From: Marinilabiliaceae bacterium JC040
GTDB taxonomy: Bacteria > Bacteroidota > Bacteroidia > Bacteroidales > Marinifilaceae
DNA length: 64,000 nucleotides
Assembly (NCBI GenBank): GCA_022496785.1
Contig: SNAP01000010.1
Span: forward strand, 26,123-90,122
Direction: 5' to 3'
Part shown: positions 45,319 through 54,384 of the stretch, in pieces
Numbering within the stretch: the stretch's first letter is position 1
Layout of the letters: each line of letters starts with the position of its first letter
Made by a program: the position numbers and the translations under genes
Notes under the pieces: model-generated
Told to the model about the DNA's origin: nothing
Database searches by the model: none
The model's input: the letters and a program-made list of their open reading frames with translations, nothing else

Positions 45319-46296
45319 ATGCTATACCCTTTAAAGTTTAAACCAATCTTCAAAGAGAAAATTTGGGGAGGTAATAATTTAAATACTCTTCTTAACAAGG
45401 ACACTAACAATATTGATAATGTTGGTGAAAGTTGGGAATTATCAGCTGTTCAAGATAACCTTTCAATCATAAGTAATGGTTTCCTTGCTGATAACAATAT
45501 CCAAGAAGTTATTGAAATATACATGGGAGAACTTGTTGGTGATCATGTTTATGAAAAATTTGGAATAGAGTTTCCTATTCTTTTCAAATTTATTGATGCA
45601 AGAGAAAAACTATCTATACAAGTTCATCCAGATAACAATTTTGCTAAAGAAAAACACCACGCATATGGCAAAACAGAAATGTGGTATATTATTTCTGCTA
45701 AAGAAAGGTCAGAATTAGTATTAGGACTAAAAGAGGGTGTTGAGAAAAAAGAATTTTTACAAGCTCTTGAAAACAACCAAATAGAATCTATTATTAATTT
45801 CTCTAATCCTAAAAATGATGATGTGTATTTTATTCCTGCTGGAACTGTTCATTCGATAGGTTCTGGTATATTATTGGCTGAAATTCAACAAACATCTGAT
45901 ATTTCATATAGAATACATGATTATAATAGAACTGATGATAATGGAGAATTAAGAGATCTTCATAACGATTTAGCAAAAGATTCCATTAACTATAAATTTG
46001 AAAAAACATATAAAGTCAATCACAAAGATCAAGATAATATACCATCTAGAATTACCAAATGTGAGTTTTTCACTTCTCAAATAATAAGTTTCGATAAAGA
46101 AATTGAAAGAGATTATTATAATCTAGATTCTTTTGTTGTTTATATGTGCCTAGAAGGTGATTTTTATATTAATTACAATAATGGAGAAAGTCTTAATGTA
46201 AAAAAAGGTGAAACTGTTCTTATACCTGCAGTATTAGACTTTATAACACTATATCCTAGTGTAAAATCTAGAATCATAGAAACTTATATAGAATAA
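45319..46296 (+). CDS. manA: Class I mannose-6-phosphate isomerase
   Basis: 325 residues, a short type I PMI with cupin fold. The zinc ligands appear as H103 in IQVHPD, E120 in GKTEMWY and a third His in AGTVHSIGSG near 178. LAEIQQTSDISYRIHDYNR follows as the usual C-terminal block. It interconverts fructose 6-phosphate and mannose 6-phosphate, feeding GDP-mannose and surface sugars. Single gene between two promoter-like boxes. Confidence 0.93.
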   Translation: MLYPLKFKPIFKEKIWGGNNLNTLLNKDTNNIDNVGESWELSAVQDNLSIISNGFLADNNIQEVIEIYMGELVGDHVYEKFGIEFPILFKFIDAREKLSIQVHPDNNFAKEKHHAYGKTEMWYIISAKERSELVLGLKEGVEKKEFLQALENNQIESIINFSNPKNDDVYFIPAGTVHSIGSGILLAEIQQTSDISYRIHDYNRTDDNGELRDLHNDLAKDSINYKFEKTYKVNHKDQDNIPSRITKCEFFTSQIISFDKEIERDYYNLDSFVVYMCLEGDFYINYNNGESLNVKKGETVLIPAVLDFITLYPSVKSRIIETYIE

Positions 46297-46344
46297 TTTA
46301 ACATTTTCTTAACGCCTATTTTTAATTATTCCAAATAAAACATA

Positions 46345-46352
46345 TATATTTG
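46345..46352 (+). promoter_or_regulatory. Probable -7 box for the His-rich membrane protein
   Basis: TATATTTG fits TAnnTTTG, 25 bases before the ATG at 46377. Confidence 0.45.
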
Positions 46353-46376
46353 CCCTTGAAATTATAATCAAGAGCA

Positions 46377-46751
46377 ATGAGAAGCAACAAAAAATCATTA
46401 CTTATTAAGAGAATTTATTCCTTAATTTTGTTGTCGCTAGTATCTTTCTTACTAGTGAACAACGTTGCTTATTTACATACCCACTATACTAGTAATGGAG
46501 AATATGTAACCCATGCCCACCCCTATAATACAGGTGGTGATAGTGCTCCAGTAAAAAAACATCATCACTCTAAGTTTGAGTATTCTCTTTTTAAAGCACT
46601 ACATTTCTTTATCATTTCTTCAACTTTAATATTAGCAGTTATCACTGCAAAAAATATATTCATTCATAATGAGTATAGATATTCTTATATCTATACTTGC
46701 ATAGAACATGAATACAGAAGGGGACCTCCCTCTATCTCTACATTGGCATAA
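46377..46751 (+). CDS. Small His-rich two-helix membrane protein, candidate metal-handling factor
   Basis: 124 residues, no named family recognised. Helix one at about 13-33, helix two at about 74-96. The loop between them, probably periplasmic, is full of potential metal ligands: HTH at 34-36, THAHPY at 45-50 and KHHH at 61-64. It stands directly upstream of a TonB-dependent receptor gene, with a structured 190-base leader between. Small proteins with this HTHYT..THAHPY look occur beside TonB receptors elsewhere in the phylum as far as I recall. Zinc or other divalent metal binding is an inference from the histidines. Confidence 0.7.
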   Translation: MRSNKKSLLIKRIYSLILLSLVSFLLVNNVAYLHTHYTSNGEYVTHAHPYNTGGDSAPVKKHHHSKFEYSLFKALHFFIISSTLILAVITAKNIFIHNEYRYSYIYTCIEHEYRRGPPSISTLA

Positions 46752-46941
46752 TCTAATATCTTAAAACGTTGTAAAACGTTTAATTGTTCAGATAAAATAA
46801 ATCTGAGTATTCCTTATACTCATGTGATTTTTATGCCTTCTAAATTTATACCCACAAAAAGAATAACTAATTAAGCGCTAAAGAAATGATGTCCTAACAT
46901 CCTTTCTTTAAACAAAATACGTAAAATAAAACAAAATAATA
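46752..46941 (+). promoter_or_regulatory. Structured leader between the His-rich gene and the TonB receptor
   Basis: 190 bases with three elements. A direct repeat TAAAACGTT at 46762-46770 and 46772-46780, one helical turn apart. A short hairpin GAGTAT/ATACTC at 46806-46822. A 13-bp hairpin with one mismatch at 46880-46909 (AAAGAAATGATGT with ACATCCTTTCTTT), ending 32 bases before the receptor ATG. The direct repeat could be a regulator site; the second hairpin could act as attenuator or leader structure. I checked for a cobalamin riboswitch core and see none. Confidence 0.5.
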
Positions 46942-49308
46942 ATGAAAAAAATCTTATTAGGATTAGTGTGTCTACTAATCATAGGTACTGCCTCGCAAGC
47001 AGCAAATAAACATTACAATGGTAAAGTTGTAGGTAAAATCTTATGCAATGGAGAAGGTTTACCATTTATGAGTGTATGGATAAAAGGAACTACACTTGGA
47101 TCTGCATCAGATGAACATGGACACTTCTCAATAGAAAATATACCTGATGGTACATATGTAATTGAAGCTCAAGGAATAGGATATACTCTTGATTCTAAAA
47201 CAATCTCAATAAAAAATGGAAAAGAAGTATATGTAAAACTCGAATTAAAAGAAGATGCTATTGGACTTAACCAGATTGTTGTTACTGCAGATAGAAATGC
47301 TAGAGATAGAAGAGAAGCTCCTGTAGTTGTAAGTACTTTATCTCCACAATTGATGGTTACAGCACAAGCAGAAGTTATTGGTGATGGATTAAACTTCTGT
47401 CCTGGATTAAGAATGGAGAACAATTGTCAAAACTGTGGTTTTAGCCAAGTAAGAATGAACGGTATGGAAGGTGCGTATTCTCAAATCCTTATAAATTCAA
47501 GACCTATTTTTAGTGGTTTAGCTGGAGTATATGGATTAGAAATGATACCAACAAATATGATAGAACGTATTGAGATCACTAGAGGTGGTGGTTCTGCTAT
47601 ATTCGGTAGTAATGCTATTGCTGGTACAATTAACCTTATAACTAAAGATCCTATAAATAATTCTTTTCAACTTTCTGCAAGTAATAGTATTATTGGAGTA
47701 GGACATGATGGAGATAATGGAACAGCAAATGATTATAACTTAAACTTTAATACATCGATTGTATCTGAAAACAGAAAAACTGGTATGACAATATTTGGAT
47801 TTTATAGAGATAAAGGACAATATGATGCAAATAATGATGGTTTTTCTGAAACTGCTAAAATTAAGAATTCTACAGTTGGGACTAGAATCTTCCACAAAAT
47901 AGGAATGAAATCTAAAATTGTTGCAGATTTCTATCATATAAAAGAAAATAGAAGAGGTGGTAACAAATTTAGCTATGTTGAACATGAAGCTGATATAGCA
48001 GAATCTCTTAGAAATGAAATAACAACAGGATCTGTAAACTATGATATGTTCTTTAGTGAAGCATCTCAATTCTCAGTATATGCTTCAGGTCAAAAAGTAA
48101 ATAGAAATTCTTACTATGGTGCAGAGAGACAACTTGACGCTTACGGATACACTAAAGATTTCACATATAATACAGGTGCTCAATATAAAGGAACATTCTC
48201 CAATTCTAAATTAGTAACAGGTTTAGAACTTACAGGAGGTAATCTTGAAGATACTAAATTAGGTTATTATGATACTGATACAAAAAAACATACTACAAAT
48301 AAAACAATAGCTGATCAAAAGACTCGAACTCTTGGTGGCTTTGCTCAATATGAGTATAAATTTGATTTCATGAGATTATCTGCTGGTGCTAGATACGACA
48401 ACTACTTAATCGAAGATAACACTAAACAACTAGAAGACATTAAAGGAAATGTTTTTAGTCCTAGAATAAATTTATTATTCGACGTAATGCCAAATCTTCA
48501 ATTCCGCCTTAGCTATTCTCAAGGTTATAGAGCCCCTCAAATTTTTGATGAAGATTTACATGTAGAAACTTCTGGTGCTAGAAAAATTATTCATAAGAAT
48601 GATAAAGATTTAAAACAAGAAACTAGTTATAGTTATATCTCTTCAATTGACTACACTTTTGAATTAGAAGATGTAAAGGCTCAATTCTTAGCTGAAGCTT
48701 TCTATACAGAATTGAAAGATGCGTTTGTTAATGATATTAGTGCTCCTGATGCTAATAAAACTGTTACTTACACTAGAATGAATGCAAAAGATGGAGCTAA
48801 AATTAAAGGAATTAATCTAGAGTTCAATTTAGCACTTATGAATAAAGTAACGCTTAAATCAGGATTTACAATTCAAGAATCAAAATTCGGTTCTAATTCT
48901 TCATACAATCAAAGAAAATTTGTAAGAACTCCTGATAATTATGGATTCTTCTCAATTGATTATGATATCACTAAATCATTATGCTTTGCTCTTACAGGAA
49001 ACTACACTGGAAAAATGTTAGTTCCATATCACGGTGAAAATTTCACTAAAGAAGAAATAAGCAATAAAGCTAATTCTAATGATGGAGTTTTAAGAGAATC
49101 AGATAATTTCTTCGATTTAGGTTGCAAAGTGAGATACAATTTCTCTTTCAACGAAACTAAAGTTGAACTATATACTGGAATGAAAAACATCTTTGATTCT
49201 TTCCAATCTGATTTTGATAGAGGTGTAAATAGAGATCCTGGATATAACTACGGACCTATGAACCCAAGAATATTCTACTTTGGTATTAAAATAGGAAACT
49301 TCCTATAA
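46942..49308 (+). CDS. TonB-dependent outer membrane receptor
   Basis: 788 residues: signal peptide (about 1-20), a carboxypeptidase-regulatory-like beta domain (about 26-103; GKVVGKILCNGEGLPFMSVW), a plug domain with VVTADRNARDRREAPVVV and a beta barrel ending in FYFGIKIGNFL with an aromatic C-terminus region. The plug carries C153 and a CxxC (C162, C165 in NNCQNCGF) that I recall as conserved in this receptor subgroup. TonB/ExbBD would power uptake of a ligand; which one is not readable. The His-rich neighbour and the Fur-type regulators of such genes suggest a metal complex. Terminator follows. Confidence 0.92.
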   Translation: MKKILLGLVCLLIIGTASQAANKHYNGKVVGKILCNGEGLPFMSVWIKGTTLGSASDEHGHFSIENIPDGTYVIEAQGIGYTLDSKTISIKNGKEVYVKLELKEDAIGLNQIVVTADRNARDRREAPVVVSTLSPQLMVTAQAEVIGDGLNFCPGLRMENNCQNCGFSQVRMNGMEGAYSQILINSRPIFSGLAGVYGLEMIPTNMIERIEITRGGGSAIFGSNAIAGTINLITKDPINNSFQLSASNSIIGVGHDGDNGTANDYNLNFNTSIVSENRKTGMTIFGFYRDKGQYDANNDGFSETAKIKNSTVGTRIFHKIGMKSKIVADFYHIKENRRGGNKFSYVEHEADIAESLRNEITTGSVNYDMFFSEASQFSVYASGQKVNRNSYYGAERQLDAYGYTKDFTYNTGAQYKGTFSNSKLVTGLELTGGNLEDTKLGYYDTDTKKHTTNKTIADQKTRTLGGFAQYEYKFDFMRLSAGARYDNYLIEDNTKQLEDIKGNVFSPRINLLFDVMPNLQFRLSYSQGYRAPQIFDEDLHVETSGARKIIHKNDKDLKQETSYSYISSIDYTFELEDVKAQFLAEAFYTELKDAFVNDISAPDANKTVTYTRMNAKDGAKIKGINLEFNLALMNKVTLKSGFTIQESKFGSNSSYNQRKFVRTPDNYGFFSIDYDITKSLCFALTGNYTGKMLVPYHGENFTKEEISNKANSNDGVLRESDNFFDLGCKVRYNFSFNETKVELYTGMKNIFDSFQSDFDRGVNRDPGYNYGPMNPRIFYFGIKIGNFL

Positions 49309-49326
49309 ACCAATAAACTAGACAAG

Positions 49327-49363
49327 AAAAAGAGGTTAGTTATTTTTAAACTAGCCTCTTTTT
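49327..49363. terminator. Bidirectional terminator between the TonB receptor and birA
   Basis: AAAAAGAGGTTAGTT pairs with AACTAGCCTCTTTTT (one mismatch); poly-A on one side and poly-T on the other let it serve both converging genes. Confidence 0.8.
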
Positions 49364-49381
49364 ATATCCAAAATTTTAAGA

Positions 49382-50131
49382 TTATATTATAAATGATATT
49401 TCTTTAAAACTATATTCATTTATCTTTAAATCTTTAGATTTTAATAATAACTGCCCATATTTATTAACTCCTACAATCTTCCCTTCTATAATTCCATCTT
49501 CAGTTTTATATTTATATACTTTATTAAATCTATACAGATAATTTTTATAATCATTCCACAATAAATCACGATTATCTTCAATAGTAATATATCTTTTTTC
49601 AATACAATCTAATAAGATTAACAACTCTTTTTCTAAAGAATATTTCTGATTTGTTATATTTATTAAAGATACAGGATTCGGCGCAGAAGATTTAAACTCC
49701 TCTTGATTTATATTTAATCCTACACCACATATACTAGAATTCAAATATTCTCCTGAAATTTCATGTTCTATTAATATTCCGCATACCTTATTATCTCCAA
49801 CATATATATCATTAGGCCATTTAATCTTAACATTATCTATAGCTTTCTCTTTTAAATAGTCACATATTCCTAATGAAATAATAATTGAAATAGTAAATTG
49901 ATCCATTGCCAATAACTCAAAAGGCTTGTAAAGCAATGAAAATGTAAGATTTTTTCCTTCTTCTGCCTCCCAAAAATTTCCTTTCTGTCCTTTACCTGAT
50001 GTTTGCTTATTGCATACGATTACAGAATGATCATCTACCTCTTTTGAATGCAGTAAAAGACTCATATATTCATTTGTAGATGCAAGTTCCTCTTTTGATA
50101 TTATATTATATTTTCCCGATTGTGTTATCAT
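49382..50131 (-). CDS. birA: Biotin--[acetyl-CoA-carboxylase] ligase
   Basis: 249 residues, a class I enzyme with no N-terminal DNA-binding domain. The biotinyl-AMP loop reads SGKGQKGNFW (about 49-58) in place of the GRGRRGR of E. coli; KWPNDIYVGDNKVCGILIE (about 104-122) is the biotin-binding signature and GVGLNIN (about 137-143) the central-domain strand. The C-terminal SH3-like domain is present (about 205-249). It attaches biotin to carboxyl carrier proteins; it cannot act as a biotin repressor. Divergent from rsfS. Confidence 0.93.
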   Translation of the reverse strand: MITQSGKYNIISKEELASTNEYMSLLLHSKEVDDHSVIVCNKQTSGKGQKGNFWEAEEGKNLTFSLLYKPFELLAMDQFTISIIISLGICDYLKEKAIDNVKIKWPNDIYVGDNKVCGILIEHEISGEYLNSSICGVGLNINQEEFKSSAPNPVSLINITNQKYSLEKELLILLDCIEKRYITIEDNRDLLWNDYKNYLYRFNKVYKYKTEDGIIEGKIVGVNKYGQLLLKSKDLKINEYSFKEISFII

Positions 50132-50220
50132 TTCAATAAAATCCTTAATTTAGTAACTTATATTAACAGTCAATATACTACCCTTTTAGTATTTTTTACC
50201 AAAATATTGAAAGCATTATG

Positions 50221-50228
50221 TATATTTG
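50221..50228 (+). promoter_or_regulatory. Probable -7 box for the rsfS-ftsH operon
   Basis: TATATTTG fits TAnnTTTG; the start point would be near 50235, so the TTG at 50226 cannot be the start of RsfS and the ATG at 50259 is preferred. Confidence 0.55.
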
Positions 50229-50258
50229 TACAGAAAACGTACAATTTTAAAACAAAAT

Positions 50259-50618
50259 ATGTCAGAAAACAATTTACAACAGCTTTTAGATTCAGCAATA
50301 AAAGGATTACAAGAAAAGAAAGCAGTAGATATTGTATCGATAGACCTAAGAAAGATTGAAAATTCCATTTGTAAATACTTTGTAATTTGTAATGGAACTT
50401 CGAACACTCACGTTGAAGGACTTGCTAATTCTACAATTGATGAAATCTTTAATAATTGTAATGAGAAACCCCTTTATATGGATGGATTCAAGAATGCGGA
50501 ATGGATACTAATTGATTATGCAGATGTTATAGTTCACATCTTCCAAAAGGAAAAACGTGAATTATATCAATTAGAAACTCTATGGATGGATGGAATTATT
50601 AATAAAATCGAAGAATAA
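50259..50618 (+). CDS. rsfS: Ribosomal silencing factor RsfS
   Basis: 119 residues from the ATG at 50259. The family pattern AVDIVSIDLRKIENSICKYFVICNG, THVEGLANSTI and GFKNAEWILIDYADVIVHIFQKEKRELYQLETLW (cited in part) is complete; the WILIDYADVIVHIF block binds ribosomal protein uL14. RsfS blocks subunit joining when nutrients are low. Eighteen bases separate it from ftsH, the same pair seen throughout Bacteroidota (birA-rsfS-ftsH). Confidence 0.93.
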   Translation: MSENNLQQLLDSAIKGLQEKKAVDIVSIDLRKIENSICKYFVICNGTSNTHVEGLANSTIDEIFNNCNEKPLYMDGFKNAEWILIDYADVIVHIFQKEKRELYQLETLWMDGIINKIEE

Positions 50619-50635
50619 AAACAGAATATCAAGAT

Positions 50636-52591
50636 ATGGCAGAAGAAAATAAACCTAAAAATGACTTTAATCCTTTTGGAGGATTAAAAAATAACGGTAA
50701 AATTAAGAAACCTAAATTCAATTCATACTGGATTTATGGTATTATAATGTTAGCGATATTAGCTACTCAACTTTTCACTATGGGAGGCGGAGCTCAAGAA
50801 ACTAGTTGGAAGGTCGTACAAGATAGAATAATCCCTAATGGAGACTTAAAGAAAGTTGAAGTAATTAGAAATAAAGGAATCGTAAATATTTATTTAAAAC
50901 CTGAAACTCTAGAAAAATACTCAGAATTAAATAGTAATTCTATGTTTAAAGCTAGTAAATTAGGTCCGCATTTCTATTTCACTATTGGTGATATCGAAGT
51001 CTTTGAAAAAAGAATGGAAGAAGCTCAAAAGAAACTTCCTCAAGAACAAAGAATTTATCCTGTCTATACAGAACAAAGAGATTGGTTCTCAGATATTATG
51101 CCATGGATTTTACCTCTACTTATTATTGCTATTTGGATATTCTTCTTTAGAAAGATGAATAAAAACTCAGGTGGCGGAGGTGTCTTTAATGTAGGAAAAT
51201 CTCAAGCTAAATTATTTGAAAAGGGAGATAAAACTAATATTTCTTTTAAACAAGTTGCAGGACTTGCTGAAGCTAAAGAAGAAGTTGAAGAAATTGTATC
51301 TTTCTTAAAAAATCCAAGTAAATATACACAATTAGGAGGTAAGATTCCTAAAGGAGCCCTTTTAGTAGGACCTCCAGGAACAGGTAAAACCTTACTTGCT
51401 AAAGCTGTTGCAGGAGAAGCAGATGTTCCTTTCTTCTCTATGTCTGGTTCTGATTTTGTTGAAATGTTTGTAGGTGTTGGAGCTTCTAGGGTTCGTGACT
51501 TATTTAAACAAGCTAAATTAAAATCTCCATGTATCATTTTCATAGATGAAATTGATGCTATAGGACGAGCTAGAGGTAAAAATCCTAATATGGGTTCTAA
51601 TGATGAAAGAGAAAATACTCTTAATCAACTTCTAACTGAAATGGATGGTTTTGATACAAACTCTGGAGTTATTATACTTGCTGCTACTAATAGAGCTGAC
51701 ATTCTTGATAAAGCTCTTCTAAGAGCTGGACGTTTTGATAGACAAATTCAAGTTGAACTTCCAGATTTAAACGAAAGAAAAGAAATATTTGACGTTCATT
51801 TAAAACCTCTTAAACTAGACAAAGACCTAAATAAAGAGTTCCTTTCTAAACAGACACCAGGATTCTCTGGAGCTGATATTGCTAATGTTTGTAACGAAGC
51901 TGCTTTAATTGCTGCTAGAAATGATAAAAAAAGTGTAGAGAAACAAGATTTTCTTGATGCTATTGATAGAATAATTGGAGGTCTTGAAAAGAAAAATAAA
52001 ATAATTAAAAAAGAAGAAAAATCAACTATTGCATATCACGAAGCTGGACATGCTACTATAAGTTGGTTCTTAGAACATGCTCATCCTCTTGTTAAAGTAA
52101 CTATCGTACCTAGAGGTAAAGCTTTAGGAGCTGCTTGGTATATGCCACAAGAAAGACAGATTACTACTAAAGAACAAATGTTAGATGAAATGTGTGCTAC
52201 TCTTGGAGGTAGAGTTGCCGAGGAGATTATCTTTGGAAAAATCTCTACTGGAGCTCAAAATGATCTAGAAAAAGTAACTAAGAGTGCGTATGCTATGATT
52301 TCTATATATGGAATGAGTAATCTTGTTGGTAATGTTAGTTATTACGACTCAACAGGACAATCGGACTATTCTTTTAGTAAACCATATAGCGAGAAGACTG
52401 CTGAACTTATTGATTCTGAATCAAAAAAACTTATAGACAATCAATACGATAGAGCTAGAGAAATACTTCTTGAACATGCTGACGGTCATAAAAAATTAGC
52501 TGAATTACTACTTGAGAGAGAGGTTATATTTAGTGAAGATTTAGAAGAAATCTTTGGAAAACGTCAGTGGGAAATCCCAAATAATATCTAA
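50636..52591 (+). CDS. ftsH: ATP-dependent zinc metalloprotease FtsH
   Basis: 651 residues: two N-terminal helices (about 33-48 and 154-172) around a periplasmic domain, AAA+ domain with Walker A GPPGTGKT at 245-252, Walker [12 protein letters not shown], second-region-of-homology [14 protein letters not shown], and the zinc site HEAGH at 468-472. The membrane hexamer degrades damaged membrane proteins and short-lived regulators. The 52603-52669 inverted repeat lies just after the stop, so part of the downstream operon may be read through. Confidence 0.97.
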   Translation: MAEENKPKNDFNPFGGLKNNGKIKKPKFNSYWIYGIIMLAILATQLFTMGGGAQETSWKVVQDRIIPNGDLKKVEVIRNKGIVNIYLKPETLEKYSELNSNSMFKASKLGPHFYFTIGDIEVFEKRMEEAQKKLPQEQRIYPVYTEQRDWFSDIMPWILPLLIIAIWIFFFRKMNKNSGGGGVFNVGKSQAKLFEKGDKTNISFKQVAGLAEAKEEVEEIVSFLKNPSKYTQLGGKIPKGALLVGPPGTGKTLLAKAVAGEADVPFFSMSGSDFVEMFVGVGASRVRDLFKQAKLKSPCIIFIDEIDAIGRARGKNPNMGSNDERENTLNQLLTEMDGFDTNSGVIILAATNRADILDKALLRAGRFDRQIQVELPDLNERKEIFDVHLKPLKLDKDLNKEFLSKQTPGFSGADIANVCNEAALIAARNDKKSVEKQDFLDAIDRIIGGLEKKNKIIKKEEKSTIAYHEAGHATISWFLEHAHPLVKVTIVPRGKALGAAWYMPQERQITTKEQMLDEMCATLGGRVAEEIIFGKISTGAQNDLEKVTKSAYAMISIYGMSNLVGNVSYYDSTGQSDYSFSKPYSEKTAELIDSESKKLIDNQYDRAREILLEHADGHKKLAELLLEREVIFSEDLEEIFGKRQWEIPNNI

Positions 52592-52602
52592 AATAACATA
52601 TA

Positions 52603-52669
52603 ATGATTCTATTTTTTAGTTATATTGTAGTATACAATTATTACTAATACTAACTAAAAATAGAATCAT
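52603..52669. repeat. Long near-perfect inverted repeat ending one base before the DUF2007 start codon
   Basis: ATGATTCTATTTTTTAGTTA at 52603-52622 is complementary to the 19 bases at 52651-52669, with a single extra T in the left arm. The 28-base spacer holds a smaller hairpin (TTGTA with TACAA, about 52625-52638). The ATG of the next gene is at 52671. A U-tract follows neither arm, so it does not look like a standard terminator; it would put the translation-start region of the next gene into a stem. Confidence 0.75.
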
Positions 52670-52670
52670 C

Positions 52671-52880
52671 ATGGAAAAAGATTGGACTATAGTATTTTCA
52701 ACAACTCAAGATTTCAAAGCTAATTTAGTATTGACACTATTAAAAGAAAATAATATCAATGCTGTTAAGATTAATGAAAAAGATACAACTTTTGGAACTT
52801 TTGGAGACATTGAGGTATATGTAAATAAAGACGATCTAGAAAAAGCTTTACAAATCATAAAAACAACATCAAGTGAATAA
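52671..52880 (+). CDS. DUF2007 family small protein (putative signal-transducing protein)
   Basis: 69 residues with a ferredoxin-like beta-alpha-beta pattern: WTIVFSTTQDFKANLVLTLL, then NINAVKINEKDTTFG and IEVYVNKDDLEKALQIIK. This is the DUF2007 (PII-like fold) family; no ligand or partner is known. In relatives the gene between ftsH and cdsA is often a LUD-domain protein; here this small gene sits there instead. Its start codon lies right behind a long hairpin and its stop overlaps the cdsA GTG by eight bases, so both ends suggest translational control. Confidence 0.8.
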   Translation: MEKDWTIVFSTTQDFKANLVLTLLKENNINAVKINEKDTTFGTFGDIEVYVNKDDLEKALQIIKTTSSE

Positions 52881-53679
52881 CTTAATTAAAAGAACAACAA
52901 CTGGTATAATATTCGTAGCTGTACTGTTCTCAGGAATATTCTGGAACAAATACAGCTGCTTTTTTTTATTCTTCTTTATCTCAATTGCAGCTCTATTAGA
53001 ATACTATAAAATAATTAATAAGAAAGTATCTCCTCAAAAACTTATGGGAGGATTAATTTCTGGAAGTATGCTTGCTGCATCATTTATACATGCAAATGGT
53101 GGAAGTCCAAAATATTTTGCTATCTCTATTGCATTTGTCTTTCTAACTTTTATAGTAGAACTATATAGAAAAAAAGAGTTCCCGTTCAATAATATAGCAC
53201 ATACTCTTCTCGGAGTTATTTATATTGCTGGATCTTTTTCGCTATTAAACTATATTGTTCATTGGAATAATCAACCATATTCTCCAACAATCTTAGCTGG
53301 TATATTTATACTTATATGGTCTAACGATACTTTTGCTTTTATTTGGGGTATGTCATTCGGAAAACATAAATTGTTTAAACGTATCTCTCCTAATAAGACT
53401 TGGGAAGGAAGTATTGGTGGAGCTATTTCTACTTTAGGTATTTCATATGTAATTTCAATTTATTTTACTCAAATATCAAGTATTGAATGGCTTGGAATAG
53501 CTATTATAGCAACAATATTTGGATCTCTTGGCGATTTAACTGAATCAATCCTTAAAAGAAGTTTAGAAATAAAAGACTCAGGAAATATCCTTCCTGGTCA
53601 CGGTGGAATTCTTGATAGATTTGATGCTTTTATATTAGCAATTCCATTTATTTTTGTTTATATGATTTTCATATACTAA
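52873..53679 (+). CDS. cdsA: Phosphatidate cytidylyltransferase
   Basis: 268 residues. About seven hydrophobic helices and the C-terminal signature SPNKTWEGSIGG followed by GSLGDLTESILKRSLEIKDSG and LPGHGGILDRFDA, which carries the metal-binding aspartates. The start is GTG at 52873, inside the DUF2007 coding end; no ATG lies between it and the first helix. The enzyme makes CDP-diacylglycerol, the precursor of all phospholipids, including the substrate used by Psd downstream after serine addition. Confidence 0.93.
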   Translation: MNNLIKRTTTGIIFVAVLFSGIFWNKYSCFFLFFFISIAALLEYYKIINKKVSPQKLMGGLISGSMLAASFIHANGGSPKYFAISIAFVFLTFIVELYRKKEFPFNNIAHTLLGVIYIAGSFSLLNYIVHWNNQPYSPTILAGIFILIWSNDTFAFIWGMSFGKHKLFKRISPNKTWEGSIGGAISTLGISYVISIYFTQISSIEWLGIAIIATIFGSLGDLTESILKRSLEIKDSGNILPGHGGILDRFDAFILAIPFIFVYMIFIY

Positions 53680-53709
53680 ATTTGAAAGCTATATTTAAAA
53701 ATTAATCAT

Positions 53710-54369
53710 ATGAGACTACACAAAGCTGGACATAAATTACTAATAAAAATTCTATTAGTTCTAGCAGCACTAAATTTATGCGTATATTACATTATTGACA
53801 ATGAAACCGTGTTTAATATTGTACTTGGTATAACATCTATTTTCTATGTTTTAGTAATTAATTTCTTCAGATCTCCATACAGAGAGGTTAAAGTAAGCGA
53901 CGATAAAATCATTGCTCCTGCAGATGGTAAAATTGTTGTTATTGAAGAAACTACTGAAAATGAATACTTAAAAGAAAAATGTATTCAAGTATCTATTTTT
54001 ATGAATGTATTTAATGTTCATATCAACTGGTTTCCTACAAATGGTATAATAAAATATTATAAACACCATTCTGGACGTTTTCTTGCAGCATATCTTCCAA
54101 AATCTTCTACTGAGAATGAAAGATCTACTGTAGTTGTAGAAAGACCTGATGGAAAACAAATATTATTTAGACAAATTGCTGGAGCCCTTGCGAGACGTAT
54201 TGTTACATATGCTAAAGTTGGTGAAAAAATAACTCAAGCTAATCAATGTGGCTTTATTAAATTTGGTTCTAGAGTAGATATATACTTACCTCTAGGTACT
54301 CAAATCGATGTTGAATTAAATCAAAAGGTTGTAGGTTCTCAAACTGTTATTGCAACTATAAAAAAATAA
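53710..54369 (+). CDS. psd: Phosphatidylserine decarboxylase (archaeal-type, proenzyme)
   Basis: 219 residues, the short form. Two helices near 8-26 and 34-51 anchor it; FRSPYREV (about 56-63) and IIAPADGKIVVIEE follow. Self-cleavage is expected at G186-S187 (FGSRVDIYLP), giving the pyruvoyl group on the new Ser. It converts phosphatidylserine to phosphatidylethanolamine. With cdsA just before it, the operon covers the first and last steps of PE synthesis; pssA is not in this window. Confidence 0.93.
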   Translation: MRLHKAGHKLLIKILLVLAALNLCVYYIIDNETVFNIVLGITSIFYVLVINFFRSPYREVKVSDDKIIAPADGKIVVIEETTENEYLKEKCIQVSIFMNVFNVHINWFPTNGIIKYYKHHSGRFLAAYLPKSSTENERSTVVVERPDGKQILFRQIAGALARRIVTYAKVGEKITQANQCGFIKFGSRVDIYLPLGTQIDVELNQKVVGSQTVIATIKK

Positions 54370-54384
54370 TCTAAAACTATAATC

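Noticed and set aside
46752..46941. Cobalamin riboswitch in front of the TonB receptor
   Set aside because: The conserved core (such as GCCACTG followed by the B12 box) is not present; only the direct repeat and hairpins described separately are seen.
50226..50258. TTG start for RsfS at 50226
   Set aside because: It falls inside the TATATTTG -7 box, so it would not be transcribed; the ATG at 50259 fits the family.
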